From: Lwoffella lincolnii
Lineage (GTDB): Bacteria; Pseudomonadota; Gammaproteobacteria; Pseudomonadales; Moraxellaceae
Direction of reading: 5' to 3'
Length of the DNA stretch: 64,000 nucleotides
Assembly: GCF_002014765.1 (NCBI RefSeq)
Contig: NZ_MUYT01000004.1
Coordinates: forward strand, 124,001-188,000
Part shown: in pieces, positions 16,095 to 25,113 of the stretch
Numbering within the stretch: position 1 is the first letter of the stretch
Layout of the letters: each line of letters opens with the position of its first letter
Position numbers and translations under genes: made by a program
Notes under the pieces: generated by a model
What the model was told of the DNA's origin: nothing
Database searches by the model: none
What the model saw: only the letters and a program-made list of their open reading frames with translations

Positions 16095-18581
16095 ATGACA
16101 CACCGCCCCTTACTCATCACCACAGGTGAGCCAGCTGGCATCGGTATGGATATTATATTACAACTTGCCTCCGATGGCACACTCAATCGCCTGCGTCATC
16201 GCCATCATTTGCCCCCATTTTTGGTAACTGCCTGCCCGCAAGCCTTACAACAGCGTCAAACACAGCTTATCAACACATTAGACAGAAAACCAAATTGGCA
16301 AGTCATTAATTTAGCCACTGTTAAAGACTGGCAAACCCAAGATTTTTTGGTATTACCCATCGCCACCGCCGAGCCTGTTCAGCCAGGCATCATCAATATC
16401 CATAATTCTGCCATGGTGCTTGAACAGTTACGACTGGCACACACGCTTGCCAGTCAACAAAAGGTGGCTGGCATCGTAACCGCTCCTTTACAAAAATCTG
16501 CCTTAATTGATGCCAAGCTGACCTTACCTAATGGCACGCCATTTAGTGGACATACCGAGTATTTTATGCAGATGAATGGCATTGATGGTATTAACAATAA
16601 AGTGGTGATGATGCTTGCCAATCAAAAAATGAAAGTTGCCCTTGTCTCTACCCATTTGCCCTTACACGCTGTGCCAGCCGCCATCACTCCAAAGCAGGTA
16701 CACATGACGGCACACATTGTATTAGATAGCCTGATACATAAGTTTGGTATTGCCAAGCCCAAAATATTGGTCTGTGGTCTTAATCCCCACGCAGGTGAAG
16801 GTGGACATCTGGGTAAAGAAGAAATCACCATCATCAATCCCGTACTCACCAAGCTACAACAACAAGGACACGACATCAGTTTGGCGATGCCTGCTGATAC
16901 CTTGTTTACTCAGCGGTATTTGCAAGAGTGTGATGCCATCATTGCCATGTATCATGATCAAGGGTTACCTGTGTTAAAATCACATGGTTTTGGCGATTCC
17001 ATCAACATCACCTTAGGACTGCCCTACATCAGAACATCTGTCGACCACGGTACGGCATTGGATTTGGCTGGCACAGGACAAGCATCAGCCAGCAGTTTGG
17101 CTCAAGCCTTGGTGAGTGCCATTGACATGACAACCAACATGACAACTGACATAAACTCACGTTATTCTTTTAACATCAACCCTAACACTCACGTTAATAT
17201 GAACCCCACCGAAACCCACCCTATGATAATGACCAATAAACCTGCTTTAAACCCACTGTCTACCGCTTTGACTGCCTTTGGCGATCAGGTATTTGCCCGT
17301 CATGCCAGCATCCATATTGACACCGATGCCCTTTGTCATAATTTACAACAAATCAAGACCCTGAGCAAAACAGCCAAAGTGCTTGCCATGGTTAAGGCAG
17401 ATGCTTATGGGCATGGTATTGATGTGTGTTTGCCCGCCCTAATAGATGCTGATGCCATCGGAGTGGCATGTTTGGCAGAAGCCATGGACTGTCGAAAAGC
17501 AGGTTGGAATAAGCCCATCTTATTGACAGAAGGGGCATTTAGCTATGATGAATGGCTGCTTTGTCAAAATCAGGGCATGATGTGCGTCATTCATCAGCAC
17601 AGACAATTACAATGGGCATTGTCTTGGGCAGAAGTGCATTTACTGCCCAGAATGACAAATGCCAGTTGCAACGACAGCATCGCCAATATCGCCAATCACG
17701 CAACAGATGACCCACGCCCCATTGTTTGGGTTAAGTACAACACAGGCATGAACCGCTTGGGTTTTGATGCACGACAAACGCAAGTGGCGGTTGCCCAGTT
17801 ATATGCCGCAGGATTTGATGTGGTACTGATGAGCCATTTTGCCAATGCAGACAGCTTTAAGCGGATTAATCTGAATGACCAACATAATTGGATAAGCAGT
17901 AAATCCCAAATTCAACGTTTTAATGATTTGCTTGATTTGCTTAGGCTAACCATTAGCCCAAACATTCAAGCGTCATTATGTAATTCTGCAGGCATCATTC
18001 GTTTTGCTGACCAGCACCATGATTGGGTACGCCCCGGTATTTTGTTATATGGCAGTTCTCCTTTTAATGACATCTGTGCTGAGTCGCTTAATGTGCGTAC
18101 GGTCATGACGTTCATCAGTCGCATCATGGCGGTGCATCACTTGCAGGCAGGCGAATGTGTCGGCTATGGCAGTTGTTGGACCGCCCAACACCCCTGCCAT
18201 GTGGCGGTGGTCAGTGTCGGCTATGGTGATGGTTATCCTAGGGTGGTGGATAAGACCGCTTATGTTTGTGTGATGTTGCCACCCAACATGAAACGCCCTC
18301 ACCACCAAAACGCTAAAAATGACACCTTGAGCATCGCCTGCCCCATCATTGGTCGGATTGCCATGGACATGATGATGATAGATGTCAGTCATTTGGCGAG
18401 ACATTTTACTGATGACAAACAGACTTTTGTTGACTTATCAGAGTTGATAGGGTGTGATGTCGTCTTATGGGGACAACCGCCCAACGCCCCTCACATTGAT
18501 GCGATAGCAACGTCAGCAAACACCATCAGTTATGAATTGATGTGTCGCCTTGGGCTAAGACCAACACGCCTGACGGTCTGA
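16095..18581 (+). CDS. pdxA-alr: Fusion of 4-hydroxythreonine-4-phosphate dehydrogenase (PdxA) and alanine racemase (Alr)
   Basis: One uninterrupted 828-codon frame encodes two enzymes. Residues 1-345 are PdxA, which makes a precursor of pyridoxal phosphate. They contain the TGEPAGIG motif and all three metal-binding histidines (SGHTEYF near 153, VSTHLPL near 187, MYHDQGLPVLK near 287), plus the conserved DHGTALDLAGTG. Residues about 345-395 form a low-complexity Asn/Thr/Met linker. Residues about 396-828 are a fold-type III alanine racemase, with the PLP lysine K434 in VKADAYGHG, the KYNTGMNRLGF, CNSAGI and RPGILLYG motifs, and the catalytic tyrosine region SVGYGDGYPR. Both halves look catalytically complete, and neither is truncated. 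Several Met codons lie in the linker, but no ribosome-binding site precedes them. A separate PdxA is usually about 330 residues and Alr about 360. Fusion is seen directly; channelling or co-regulation is inference. Confidence 0.93.
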   Translation: MTHRPLLITTGEPAGIGMDIILQLASDGTLNRLRHRHHLPPFLVTACPQALQQRQTQLINTLDRKPNWQVINLATVKDWQTQDFLVLPIATAEPVQPGIINIHNSAMVLEQLRLAHTLASQQKVAGIVTAPLQKSALIDAKLTLPNGTPFSGHTEYFMQMNGIDGINNKVVMMLANQKMKVALVSTHLPLHAVPAAITPKQVHMTAHIVLDSLIHKFGIAKPKILVCGLNPHAGEGGHLGKEEITIINPVLTKLQQQGHDISLAMPADTLFTQRYLQECDAIIAMYHDQGLPVLKSHGFGDSINITLGLPYIRTSVDHGTALDLAGTGQASASSLAQALVSAIDMTTNMTTDINSRYSFNINPNTHVNMNPTETHPMIMTNKPALNPLSTALTAFGDQVFARHASIHIDTDALCHNLQQIKTLSKTAKVLAMVKADAYGHGIDVCLPALIDADAIGVACLAEAMDCRKAGWNKPILLTEGAFSYDEWLLCQNQGMMCVIHQHRQLQWALSWAEVHLLPRMTNASCNDSIANIANHATDDPRPIVWVKYNTGMNRLGFDARQTQVAVAQLYAAGFDVVLMSHFANADSFKRINLNDQHNWISSKSQIQRFNDLLDLLRLTISPNIQASLCNSAGIIRFADQHHDWVRPGILLYGSSPFNDICAESLNVRTVMTFISRIMAVHHLQAGECVGYGSCWTAQHPCHVAVVSVGYGDGYPRVVDKTAYVCVMLPPNMKRPHHQNAKNDTLSIACPIIGRIAMDMMMIDVSHLARHFTDDKQTFVDLSELIGCDVVLWGQPPNAPHIDAIATSANTISYELMCRLGLRPTRLTV

Positions 18582-18622
18582 TTGGCTTTTATGATTATTT
18601 TATTTGATTTTTAAGGAAAATT

Positions 18623-19072
18623 ATGTGGTATCGCATCAAAGCTTGGCTCACTGACCCAGATCGCAATCTTTGGATCATGCCCACAATTGGGGTGATATTC
18701 GCCTTGGTATTTTCTCTGGCCGCTGCCATAGGCAACCGCTATTTGGCAGAAGATGCTGTACCCAGCATCGCCGCTGAGACATTATCAAGTCTACTTGACA
18801 TCATCGCATCAAGCATGTTGACAGTAACCACATTTTCCCTATCCATCATGGTAACCGCTCTTGGTTCAACCTCTGATAACGCCACCCCGAGAGCAAGGGT
18901 ATTTGTGGTTGCTGATGACAGCACTCGCTTGACCATTGCAAGTTTTGTGTCAGCGTTTATTTATGCCATCATCGCACGAGTGGCATTGGGAATGCAGTAT
19001 TATGGCACGCAAGGGGGATTTTGTGAACAATGGCATGCCAATGTTTGCTTTGTATCGAGAACAGGCGTTTGA
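18623..19072 (+). pseudogene. Truncated/frameshifted DUF2254 membrane protein remnant
   Basis: A good ribosome-binding site (AAGGAAA) precedes an ATG. The first 125 codons read as the N-terminus of a DUF2254 inner-membrane protein: two hydrophobic segments (about 18-38 and 55-80), then the conserved ISTVTTFSLSIMVTALG-like region and SAFIYAIIA. After residue 130 the frame turns into a short cysteine-containing tail and stops at 19072. The neighbouring plus frame (about 19035-19135) then gives FALYREQAFDDEHINAIDG, which may be displaced DUF2254 sequence. Full-length members have about 400 residues, so most of the gene is gone. It abuts the 3' end of the converging lipoprotein gene. Function is unknown, and it is almost certainly dead. 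Confidence 0.6.
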
Positions 19073-19110
19073 TGATGAACACATCAATGCCATCGACGGC
19101 ATGTTAAGCA

Positions 19111-20337
19111 TCATTTTGGTTGAATGTCAAAATGATAGACAAAGTTTGTTGGTAAGGGTGAGCCATCAGCATAGCCTATCTCCTTAAGTCGCATTCGAGC
19201 ATAGCTATTGCCCTCTGCTGAGCGAATTAATGCCCCTTCTGCCACACTTTCAGGTTTTGCTGACAGTTTATGTGTTCTACCATCATAGGTATACCAACCA
19301 AAATCCAACACGGGGAAATTGCCTTTATGGGTAGGATTAAGAACAGAACTTAATGTGTCTTGTACCCATTTAACCTGATTATCTTTGACATCATATGCTT
19401 GGATATCCGTTAACTCTTTAAGTGCTTCTTTGCTGTTATCAGAGGCAAACTTGTTGGTGATGGGCTGATTTTTTTCATCATAATAGCCAGTTGGTGTTTT
19501 TGCCAAATAAGCCCCAACCTTACCCTGACCAGAATCGCCACCATTTAATTTCACATTCATGCGATTAAACGCAATGTGCCACTCTTGATTTTCGCTGGTT
19601 ATTTGATTGGTTTTTAGATTAAAATATGCCCATTTATCTGTGGCACTGGCATCAATGGTTTTGGTGTTGACGTTGTTAGGGTTTGCCACGTCGATATAAC
19701 GAATGGTGGGGTAACCTGATGTGCCTTTTTCATCATAGTAGCCGATGATTTGTAACGCATACACCGGGGCTTGGACACTGCTTGTTGTTGTGCGATTGCT
19801 TGAGTCTAAGGTGATTAAATACACACGATTATTGGGATAAAGCTGATGTTTTGCTTTTAGGTTGTAAACATACCAAGGCTTATCTGCAAAAAGACCAGCT
19901 GGCTTATCTTGTTGATAAAAGCGACTGATGTCTTGATTGGTTTTAGGATCATAGGACGCATATTGATAGGTTTTTAAGGTCTGCCAATCCCTAAGACCCA
20001 ATGCCCCACCATGACCATTGCCACTTGTGCCACCATTTGTCCATAACTTATAAGCACGATTTTTATGCTCAAGCTTAACATCCCATACATCGCTGGAGCA
20101 TGCCACTTCTGCCTTGCTGTCAAAATCATAACAGCTTTCCCCTGCCTTTTGGGTATTCACATGCCATTGGGCAGTTTGGCTAAAACCTTGAGATGGCTTA
20201 GCAGATGGTGGGTTATGTTGTGAGCTGACATGATTATTTGAGTCATTGCCACACCCTGCCAACAGTGAACTTACCAACAAAGTTTGAGTAAATACCATCA
20301 AAGTTGACGGTGATTTTAAAGCCAATAATCGCATCAT
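19111..20337 (-). CDS. HmuY-like haem-binding lipoprotein with two lobes
   Basis: A 408-residue secreted lipoprotein. The signal peptide ends in the lipobox LLAGC, with lipidated Cys29. The mature part seems to hold two copies of the HmuY fold. Lobe 1 (about 55-215) has DVWDVKLEHKNRAYKLWTNGG followed by WYVYNLKAKHQLYPNNRVYLI and LQIIGYYDEKG. Lobe 2 (about 232-408) has KWAYFNLKTNQI, EWHIAFNRMNVKLNGGDSG, then GWYTYDGRTHKLSAKPE and YARMRLKEIGY. HmuY of Porphyromonas binds haem with one lobe of this kind and hands it to its TonB receptor. Here the gene lies 67 bases downstream of a TonB receptor on the same strand and next to hmuSTUV. Haem capture at the cell surface is therefore likely. Haem ligands could not be assigned by eye. 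Confidence 0.75.
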   Translation of the reverse strand: MMRLLALKSPSTLMVFTQTLLVSSLLAGCGNDSNNHVSSQHNPPSAKPSQGFSQTAQWHVNTQKAGESCYDFDSKAEVACSSDVWDVKLEHKNRAYKLWTNGGTSGNGHGGALGLRDWQTLKTYQYASYDPKTNQDISRFYQQDKPAGLFADKPWYVYNLKAKHQLYPNNRVYLITLDSSNRTTTSSVQAPVYALQIIGYYDEKGTSGYPTIRYIDVANPNNVNTKTIDASATDKWAYFNLKTNQITSENQEWHIAFNRMNVKLNGGDSGQGKVGAYLAKTPTGYYDEKNQPITNKFASDNSKEALKELTDIQAYDVKDNQVKWVQDTLSSVLNPTHKGNFPVLDFGWYTYDGRTHKLSAKPESVAEGALIRSAEGNSYARMRLKEIGYADGSPLPTNFVYHFDIQPK

Positions 20338-20404
20338 TTTCTCCTTAGAGCCGAGTATGCTCTTAAAAACGTGAAAAGTTAAGTTAAAAACTGGTTAAAA
20401 CAAG

Positions 20405-22636
20405 TTAAAAGTTAAAACTTGCTCCAGCCAACCATTGACGGTTATCAACAGGGCTGAAGTCATTGTCATTATCAGCATCTTTTTGTCTGTCAAAAAGATT
20501 GTTCACGCCCACATGTACGTTGACATTTGGGTTGAGTTGATAATTTATTTTGCTATTAACCACAAACCAGCCTGGTGAGTGGGTTTTTTTCTTGCTGTCC
20601 ACAAGGTGTTTGGATTCATATTTTAATTGATTGATGAATTCTAGATTTTTGTTTAATTGAAAAAGCCATGTCAGCATTGCTGTGTGCTGTGGTCGCCCCA
20701 CAAGTTGGGCTTTTGTTTGCTTATTTTTTGTCTTTGTGTGAGCGTAACTGATTCCCAACAGATTGTGCTGGTCAATCTGCCAATTGCCACTCACATCACC
20801 GCCAAAGGTGAGTGCATCACTGACATTTTCATAACGAAATGTTTTAATGTTACCATCTTGAGCAGAGTAATCAGTTCCAATTAAGTTTTTAATGTCATTG
20901 TAATAAAGATTAAATGCCACATCAGCATGGTCGTTGAGTTGTCGCTGGTAGCCAAGCTGATAACTGGTGGACGTCTCTGGTTGTAAATTAGGGTTGCCAA
21001 GCACTTTATAACCATAGGCACTGTGGTCAAATAAAAAATGGCGTTCTTTTAGGTTTGGCACACGATAGCCTTGCCCGATACTGGCTCGCCAAACATGCCT
21101 GCGTCCGTCATCATCAATATGGGTATGCCTTAACGCTGTCTTAGGCACAATGTGTTTGCCAAAATCACTGTCATATTGATAACGAATGCCTGTTAACAGT
21201 TCCCAATCATCACCCAGCAGCCAATCATCTTGTACATAAGCTTCTATGGCATCACGCTTGACCTTATCTGCCATCAATTCACTGTTGCCATTTTGCCTTT
21301 GAGACAATTTGTCTTGTTGCCATTGCGTGCCAACTTGTAATAAGTGGGTGCTGTTATTCATCGTTAATTTTGGTAGGTTGTATTGTAATTGAGCCAAATA
21401 TGTACCAATGTTTGCTTGACGTTGTAACACTGGGGTGCTGATGATGTCATTGTCGGCATTTAAGGCAAACGTATTGGCATGACTGTGATAATCTTCAAAC
21501 AACAATGACCCTTGTAAACTGCCAGCAAGCACATGATGAGCGAGATGATTTTTGTCATGCTGACCCTGTTTATTTGGGTCAATTTGTTCATTTGGGTCAA
21601 ATTGATACAAAAATCCCAACACATGACGTGTTTTGTCGATGTTTTCTTCTCGTTGCTGTTGTACGTGCTTTTGACCAGCCTGTCTTTTAAATTTGCTGAT
21701 ATTGTCTTCGTCATATTTGGTCATCTCAAACCATGCTTGTTTTTTATCATTATGAACATCGGGACGATACACCAGCTTGGCTGTCATCTGTTTTTGTTTG
21801 CTGGCATCTTTGATGCGTTCCCAAGTTGTCATGTCGTCATCTAGCCCCTTATCGTCATGATACGATGCCAATATCCTTCCAAGCCATTGACCTTTGTCAT
21901 CAAGCTTGGCATCAATGCTGGCTTCAAGATGCGTCACATTGTTATCTGTTGTTTTTTGTGATGGGTTTTGTTTGCCATTACTTGCCAGCTGTATGTCAAG
22001 ATGTTTTTTAATGGGTTGGTCATTGTGTATTTTTTTGGTGATGACGTTAATAACGCCACCCATTGCAGAACTGCCATACTGAGCTGATGACGCCCCTTGA
22101 ATGATTTCAATTTGAGCAACTTCAGCATTCAGATATTGATTTAGGTTAACGGTTGAACCTGTGCTTGCGGTTAATGGCAAACCATCAATCAATACCAAAA
22201 CCTGATCTCCCCCCATGCCTTGCATGATGACTTCATAGCCTGCCTTACCATGAATTGGACGCAAATTCACATTGGGCAATAAGGCAATGGCATCTTTTAG
22301 GGTATGGGCATGGTGTTTGGCAAGTGTTTGAGCATCTAACACCTGAACAGTCACGGGGGAATCGGTCAGTGTTTTTTGGCTACGAGTGGCGGAGATGACG
22401 ATTGGCTCAAGAATGGTAATGGGCGTATTGATGGACGTATTAGACACATCATTAAACCCATAATCAGCATACGCCAGTGGCACCCACACGCCCATCATCA
22501 GCGACAGACAAAAAAACCCCATTGATTTATGATTTTTTTGTACGTACTGTTTTTGTAAATCTTTAGCTTGCCAAGACAAACTGATGGCGGATAAGCAGGA
22601 CGTTAATACTGATGCTGATGTTTTCATGATTGGCAT
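20405..22636 (-). CDS. hmuR: TonB-dependent haem/haemoprotein receptor
   Basis: An outer-membrane receptor of 743 residues. The N-terminal region is long: a hydrophobic signal segment (GFFCLSLMMGVWVPLAYA, about 40-57) lies after a 38-residue leader, so the true start may be internal. A TonB-box-like segment (EPIVISATRSQKTL, about 76-89) is followed by the plug domain, with DSPVTVQVLDAQTL, LLPNVNLRPIHG, VLVLIDGLPL and GSSAMGGVINVITKK. The 22-strand barrel ends in the typical aromatic C-terminus ASFNF. It is read divergently from hmuS across a Fur-box palindrome and is followed by the HmuY-like lipoprotein. Haem is the most likely substrate from context; the exact ligand cannot be read from sequence. 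Confidence 0.85.
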   Translation of the reverse strand: MPIMKTSASVLTSCLSAISLSWQAKDLQKQYVQKNHKSMGFFCLSLMMGVWVPLAYADYGFNDVSNTSINTPITILEPIVISATRSQKTLTDSPVTVQVLDAQTLAKHHAHTLKDAIALLPNVNLRPIHGKAGYEVIMQGMGGDQVLVLIDGLPLTASTGSTVNLNQYLNAEVAQIEIIQGASSAQYGSSAMGGVINVITKKIHNDQPIKKHLDIQLASNGKQNPSQKTTDNNVTHLEASIDAKLDDKGQWLGRILASYHDDKGLDDDMTTWERIKDASKQKQMTAKLVYRPDVHNDKKQAWFEMTKYDEDNISKFKRQAGQKHVQQQREENIDKTRHVLGFLYQFDPNEQIDPNKQGQHDKNHLAHHVLAGSLQGSLLFEDYHSHANTFALNADNDIISTPVLQRQANIGTYLAQLQYNLPKLTMNNSTHLLQVGTQWQQDKLSQRQNGNSELMADKVKRDAIEAYVQDDWLLGDDWELLTGIRYQYDSDFGKHIVPKTALRHTHIDDDGRRHVWRASIGQGYRVPNLKERHFLFDHSAYGYKVLGNPNLQPETSTSYQLGYQRQLNDHADVAFNLYYNDIKNLIGTDYSAQDGNIKTFRYENVSDALTFGGDVSGNWQIDQHNLLGISYAHTKTKNKQTKAQLVGRPQHTAMLTWLFQLNKNLEFINQLKYESKHLVDSKKKTHSPGWFVVNSKINYQLNPNVNVHVGVNNLFDRQKDADNDNDFSPVDNRQWLAGASFNF

Positions 22637-22675
22637 AATTCACATGATTGGCATGGCTGATGGCTGTTATTTAAC

Positions 22676-22743
22676 AATAACACTTGCAAATGATAAGTAT
22701 TAATTTATAATAATGATAATAATTATCGTTTGCAAGTGTTATT
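22676..22743. promoter_or_regulatory. 68-bp palindromic divergent promoter/operator of the haem operons
   Basis: Two 21-base arms (22676-22696 and 22723-22743) are inverted copies with a single mismatch, separated by a 26-base AT-rich centre. On the plus strand TTGCAA (22684-22689), 16 bases and TATAAT (22706-22711) form a promoter for hmuS. On the minus strand TTGCAA lies in the other arm, 17 bases before TATTAT. The Fur box listed separately covers both -10 regions. Confidence 0.8.
22709..22727. promoter_or_regulatory. Fur box
   Basis: AATAATGATAATAATTATC matches the 19-bp E. coli Fur consensus at 17 of 19 positions. It overlaps the plus-strand -10 hexamer and the minus-strand promoter, so iron-loaded Fur should repress both haem operons at once. 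Confidence 0.88.
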
Positions 22744-22950
22744 TTTAGCCGTACCCTACCAAAACAACGCCAAAAAATAATACCAAAAATCACACAAACA
22801 CCATGCAAACAAAATCTGACCATAACCTAACCATAATAGGCAACAGCGATGTTGTTAAACAGGCGGTACTGTTAAATAAATACCACAGACACATCAGCTT
22901 GGTATTGATGTTTTGGAATTTTCATTGAAAACTTAAAAGGAACAATAGCC

Positions 22951-24150
22951 ATGTGTAACAATCAAGATTGTATTGACATTCGCCATAAAGATGCTCGACT
23001 TTGGCAACGTTATCAACGAGAAAAAGCCAAAACACCCATGCTATTTCCTACCGAAGGGGCAAAATTATTGGGAGTCAGTGAACTTGCGTTGTTATTGGCT
23101 TCACCACATTCGCAATATCTTGGGACACAATGCCAAGATATATTAACCAAACTTGAGCAGTTTCATGAGCTACTGAGCATTGTGCGTAATGAGCATGCTG
23201 TTCATGAAAAAATAGGGCGGTATCAAAATTTAAAAATCAGCACAAATATGGCACTGATGGTGAATGTGGGTGGTTTGGATTTGCGTTATTTTATCAATCA
23301 GTGGCAACACATGTTGGCAATTTCAATTCATGGCAATGACAACAGCAACCACAATAAACCCTCCTACAGCTTGCAATTTTTTGATGAGCAAGGCAACGCC
23401 ATTAACAAAATATTCTTACAATCAACCAGTGATGACCAAGTACAAAAATGGCAGGCACTCATCGATGGGTATGCCAAACAAGCCAATACCTATGTTGACA
23501 TTGTGAACAACGATACCGATGAGATAAACGATGACACACCACAAGAAATCTGTCTTAAAAAATCACAACAACATGATGGTGATTGGCAATTACAAGCCTT
23601 AGATAAAAAGACCATTGCTGATTTTCAACAACAATGGCTAAACATGAACAACATTCACCAATTTCATTTCATCATTCAAAAGTTGGGGATTGATAGAGCC
23701 AGTAGTTACCACCATGCCCCCGAAAAACATGCCGTGGCTCTGCAAGTTGATGCCATTGAACCGTTATTTCAACTCGTTAAAGAACATGACTGCCCACTGA
23801 TGACCTTTGTTGGCAATACAGGCGTGGTACAAATCCAAACAGGTAACATTCACCACATTAAACGCACGGGTGATTGGATAAATATTTTAGATAAAGACAG
23901 CACACAGTTTACTTTACACTTACACGATGTGGCAATTACTCAACTGTGGGTGGTCAAACGCCCAACATCAGATGGCATCATCACTTGTGTGGAAGCTTTT
24001 GACAAATCAGGCAAAACCATTGTCAGCTTTTTTGGACAACGCTTAGAGGGAGAACCTGAGCTGGCAAGTTGGCGACAGGTAACAGACAAACTCATACAAG
24101 ATTTTGCCAAACCGATTGCCCAAACTGCCCAATCAGCACACCCTGCTTGA
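22951..24150 (+). CDS. hmuS: HemS/HmuS/ChuS-family cytoplasmic haem-handling protein
   Basis: A cytoplasmic protein that receives imported haem, for transfer or degradation. The 399 residues form the two-repeat HemS architecture. The N-terminal repeat has LLGVSELALLLA and VRNEHAVHEKIGRY. The C-terminal repeat has FHFIIQKLGIDRASSYHHAPEKHAVALQVDAI, then CPLMTFVGNTGVVQIQTG and WINILDKDSTQFTLHLHDVAI. The protein is longer than the usual 340-350 residues; the surplus is mainly a hydrophilic linker (about 170-215). A 200-base leader separates the ATG from the Fur-box promoter. It leads the plus-strand operon hmuS-T-U-V. Confidence 0.88.
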   Translation: MCNNQDCIDIRHKDARLWQRYQREKAKTPMLFPTEGAKLLGVSELALLLASPHSQYLGTQCQDILTKLEQFHELLSIVRNEHAVHEKIGRYQNLKISTNMALMVNVGGLDLRYFINQWQHMLAISIHGNDNSNHNKPSYSLQFFDEQGNAINKIFLQSTSDDQVQKWQALIDGYAKQANTYVDIVNNDTDEINDDTPQEICLKKSQQHDGDWQLQALDKKTIADFQQQWLNMNNIHQFHFIIQKLGIDRASSYHHAPEKHAVALQVDAIEPLFQLVKEHDCPLMTFVGNTGVVQIQTGNIHHIKRTGDWINILDKDSTQFTLHLHDVAITQLWVVKRPTSDGIITCVEAFDKSGKTIVSFFGQRLEGEPELASWRQVTDKLIQDFAKPIAQTAQSAHPA

Positions 24151-24217
24151 TGACAATGACCAAATAACCATGACCTGATGGGATTAACCTGATGAGAACA
24201 ACCTGATGGGAATAACC

Positions 24218-25018
24218 ATGACACCATTTATCAAAAAACTCACCCTATTGCTAACAAGCTTAACCATCAGCTTATCAGCTTTTGCCTATCAACGTGTGGT
24301 TACCATAACCCCAGATGTTGCTGACATCATGGTTGCCTTAGGTGATGCCAATAAAGTCGTTGGTAAAGACACCACCAACAAAACGCCCGCCTTAAAACAC
24401 GCCGCCGTTGTGGGCATGCACCGCAACATCACCCCTGAAGCGATTGTGGCCACCCAACCTGACCTGGTATTGGGCAGTTATATGGCACAACCTTCCAGTA
24501 TTTTTCAACGTCTTAATCAACTCAACATTGAAGCCATCAATGTTGCCCCCAACGAAAAAGTGGCGACTTATGCCAGCAGCATTGTCAAGATTGGCAAATT
24601 GATGGGTAAGCCTATGGCTGCTCAAAGAATGGCAGATGAATGGCTGTCTGGCATGAACACAAGACCTGCCACCAAAAAACGCTATTTGCTCAGTTATGAT
24701 GGACGCATTGTGGCAGGCAAAGGCACTGTTGCTGACGAATTGATTCGTCGTGCTGGGGGCATTAACGCTGCGAATGTTAAAGGATTTGTGCCGATGTCTC
24801 GTGAAGGTTGGCTTGCTGCCAAAGCCGATGTCATCATCATTGCTGACCATCATAAAGCCACTTTGGGTTCACTTGAACAATACAAACAACGCCCTGAAAT
24901 CGCCATCAATCCTGCTGCCAAAAATAACAACATTCAATTTTGGCCTGCCAATGATTTTTTGCGTTATGGCTTAGATTCTCCTGCTGTGATTGACAAGCTC
25001 AATAAACTGGCAAAATAA
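24218..25018 (+). CDS. hmuT: Periplasmic haem-binding protein HmuT
   Basis: The substrate-binding protein of the haem ABC importer. From the ATG at 24218 it has 266 residues with a signal peptide (MTPFIKKLTLLLTSLTISLSAFA) and a mature start at YQRVVTITPDVADIMVALG, the typical beginning of this periplasmic-binding clan. Later motifs are ITPEAIVATQPDLVLGS, YDGRIVAGKGTVADELI and the GGINAANVKGF loop. An ATG 12 bases earlier (24206) is in frame but has a poorer signal sequence. The 68-base gap after hmuS contains three imperfect 14-bp repeats beginning CCTGATG. It is the second gene of hmuSTUV. Confidence 0.9.
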   Translation: MTPFIKKLTLLLTSLTISLSAFAYQRVVTITPDVADIMVALGDANKVVGKDTTNKTPALKHAAVVGMHRNITPEAIVATQPDLVLGSYMAQPSSIFQRLNQLNIEAINVAPNEKVATYASSIVKIGKLMGKPMAAQRMADEWLSGMNTRPATKKRYLLSYDGRIVAGKGTVADELIRRAGGINAANVKGFVPMSREGWLAAKADVIIIADHHKATLGSLEQYKQRPEIAINPAAKNNNIQFWPANDFLRYGLDSPAVIDKLNKLAK

Positions 25019-25113
25019 GCCATTAAACCATCAGCGGTTAAACAGCCAATCATCAAATAATAAAATCATTAAATAATAAATAGCCAAACAGCAGGCAGGC
25101 ACAAAGGCAGGAC

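Noticed and set aside
17100..17260. A hidden frameshift or second start separating pdxA from alr
   Set aside because: The frame stays open throughout the linker and no ribosome-binding site precedes any of its Met codons. Two independent proteins remain possible but are not supported by the sequence.
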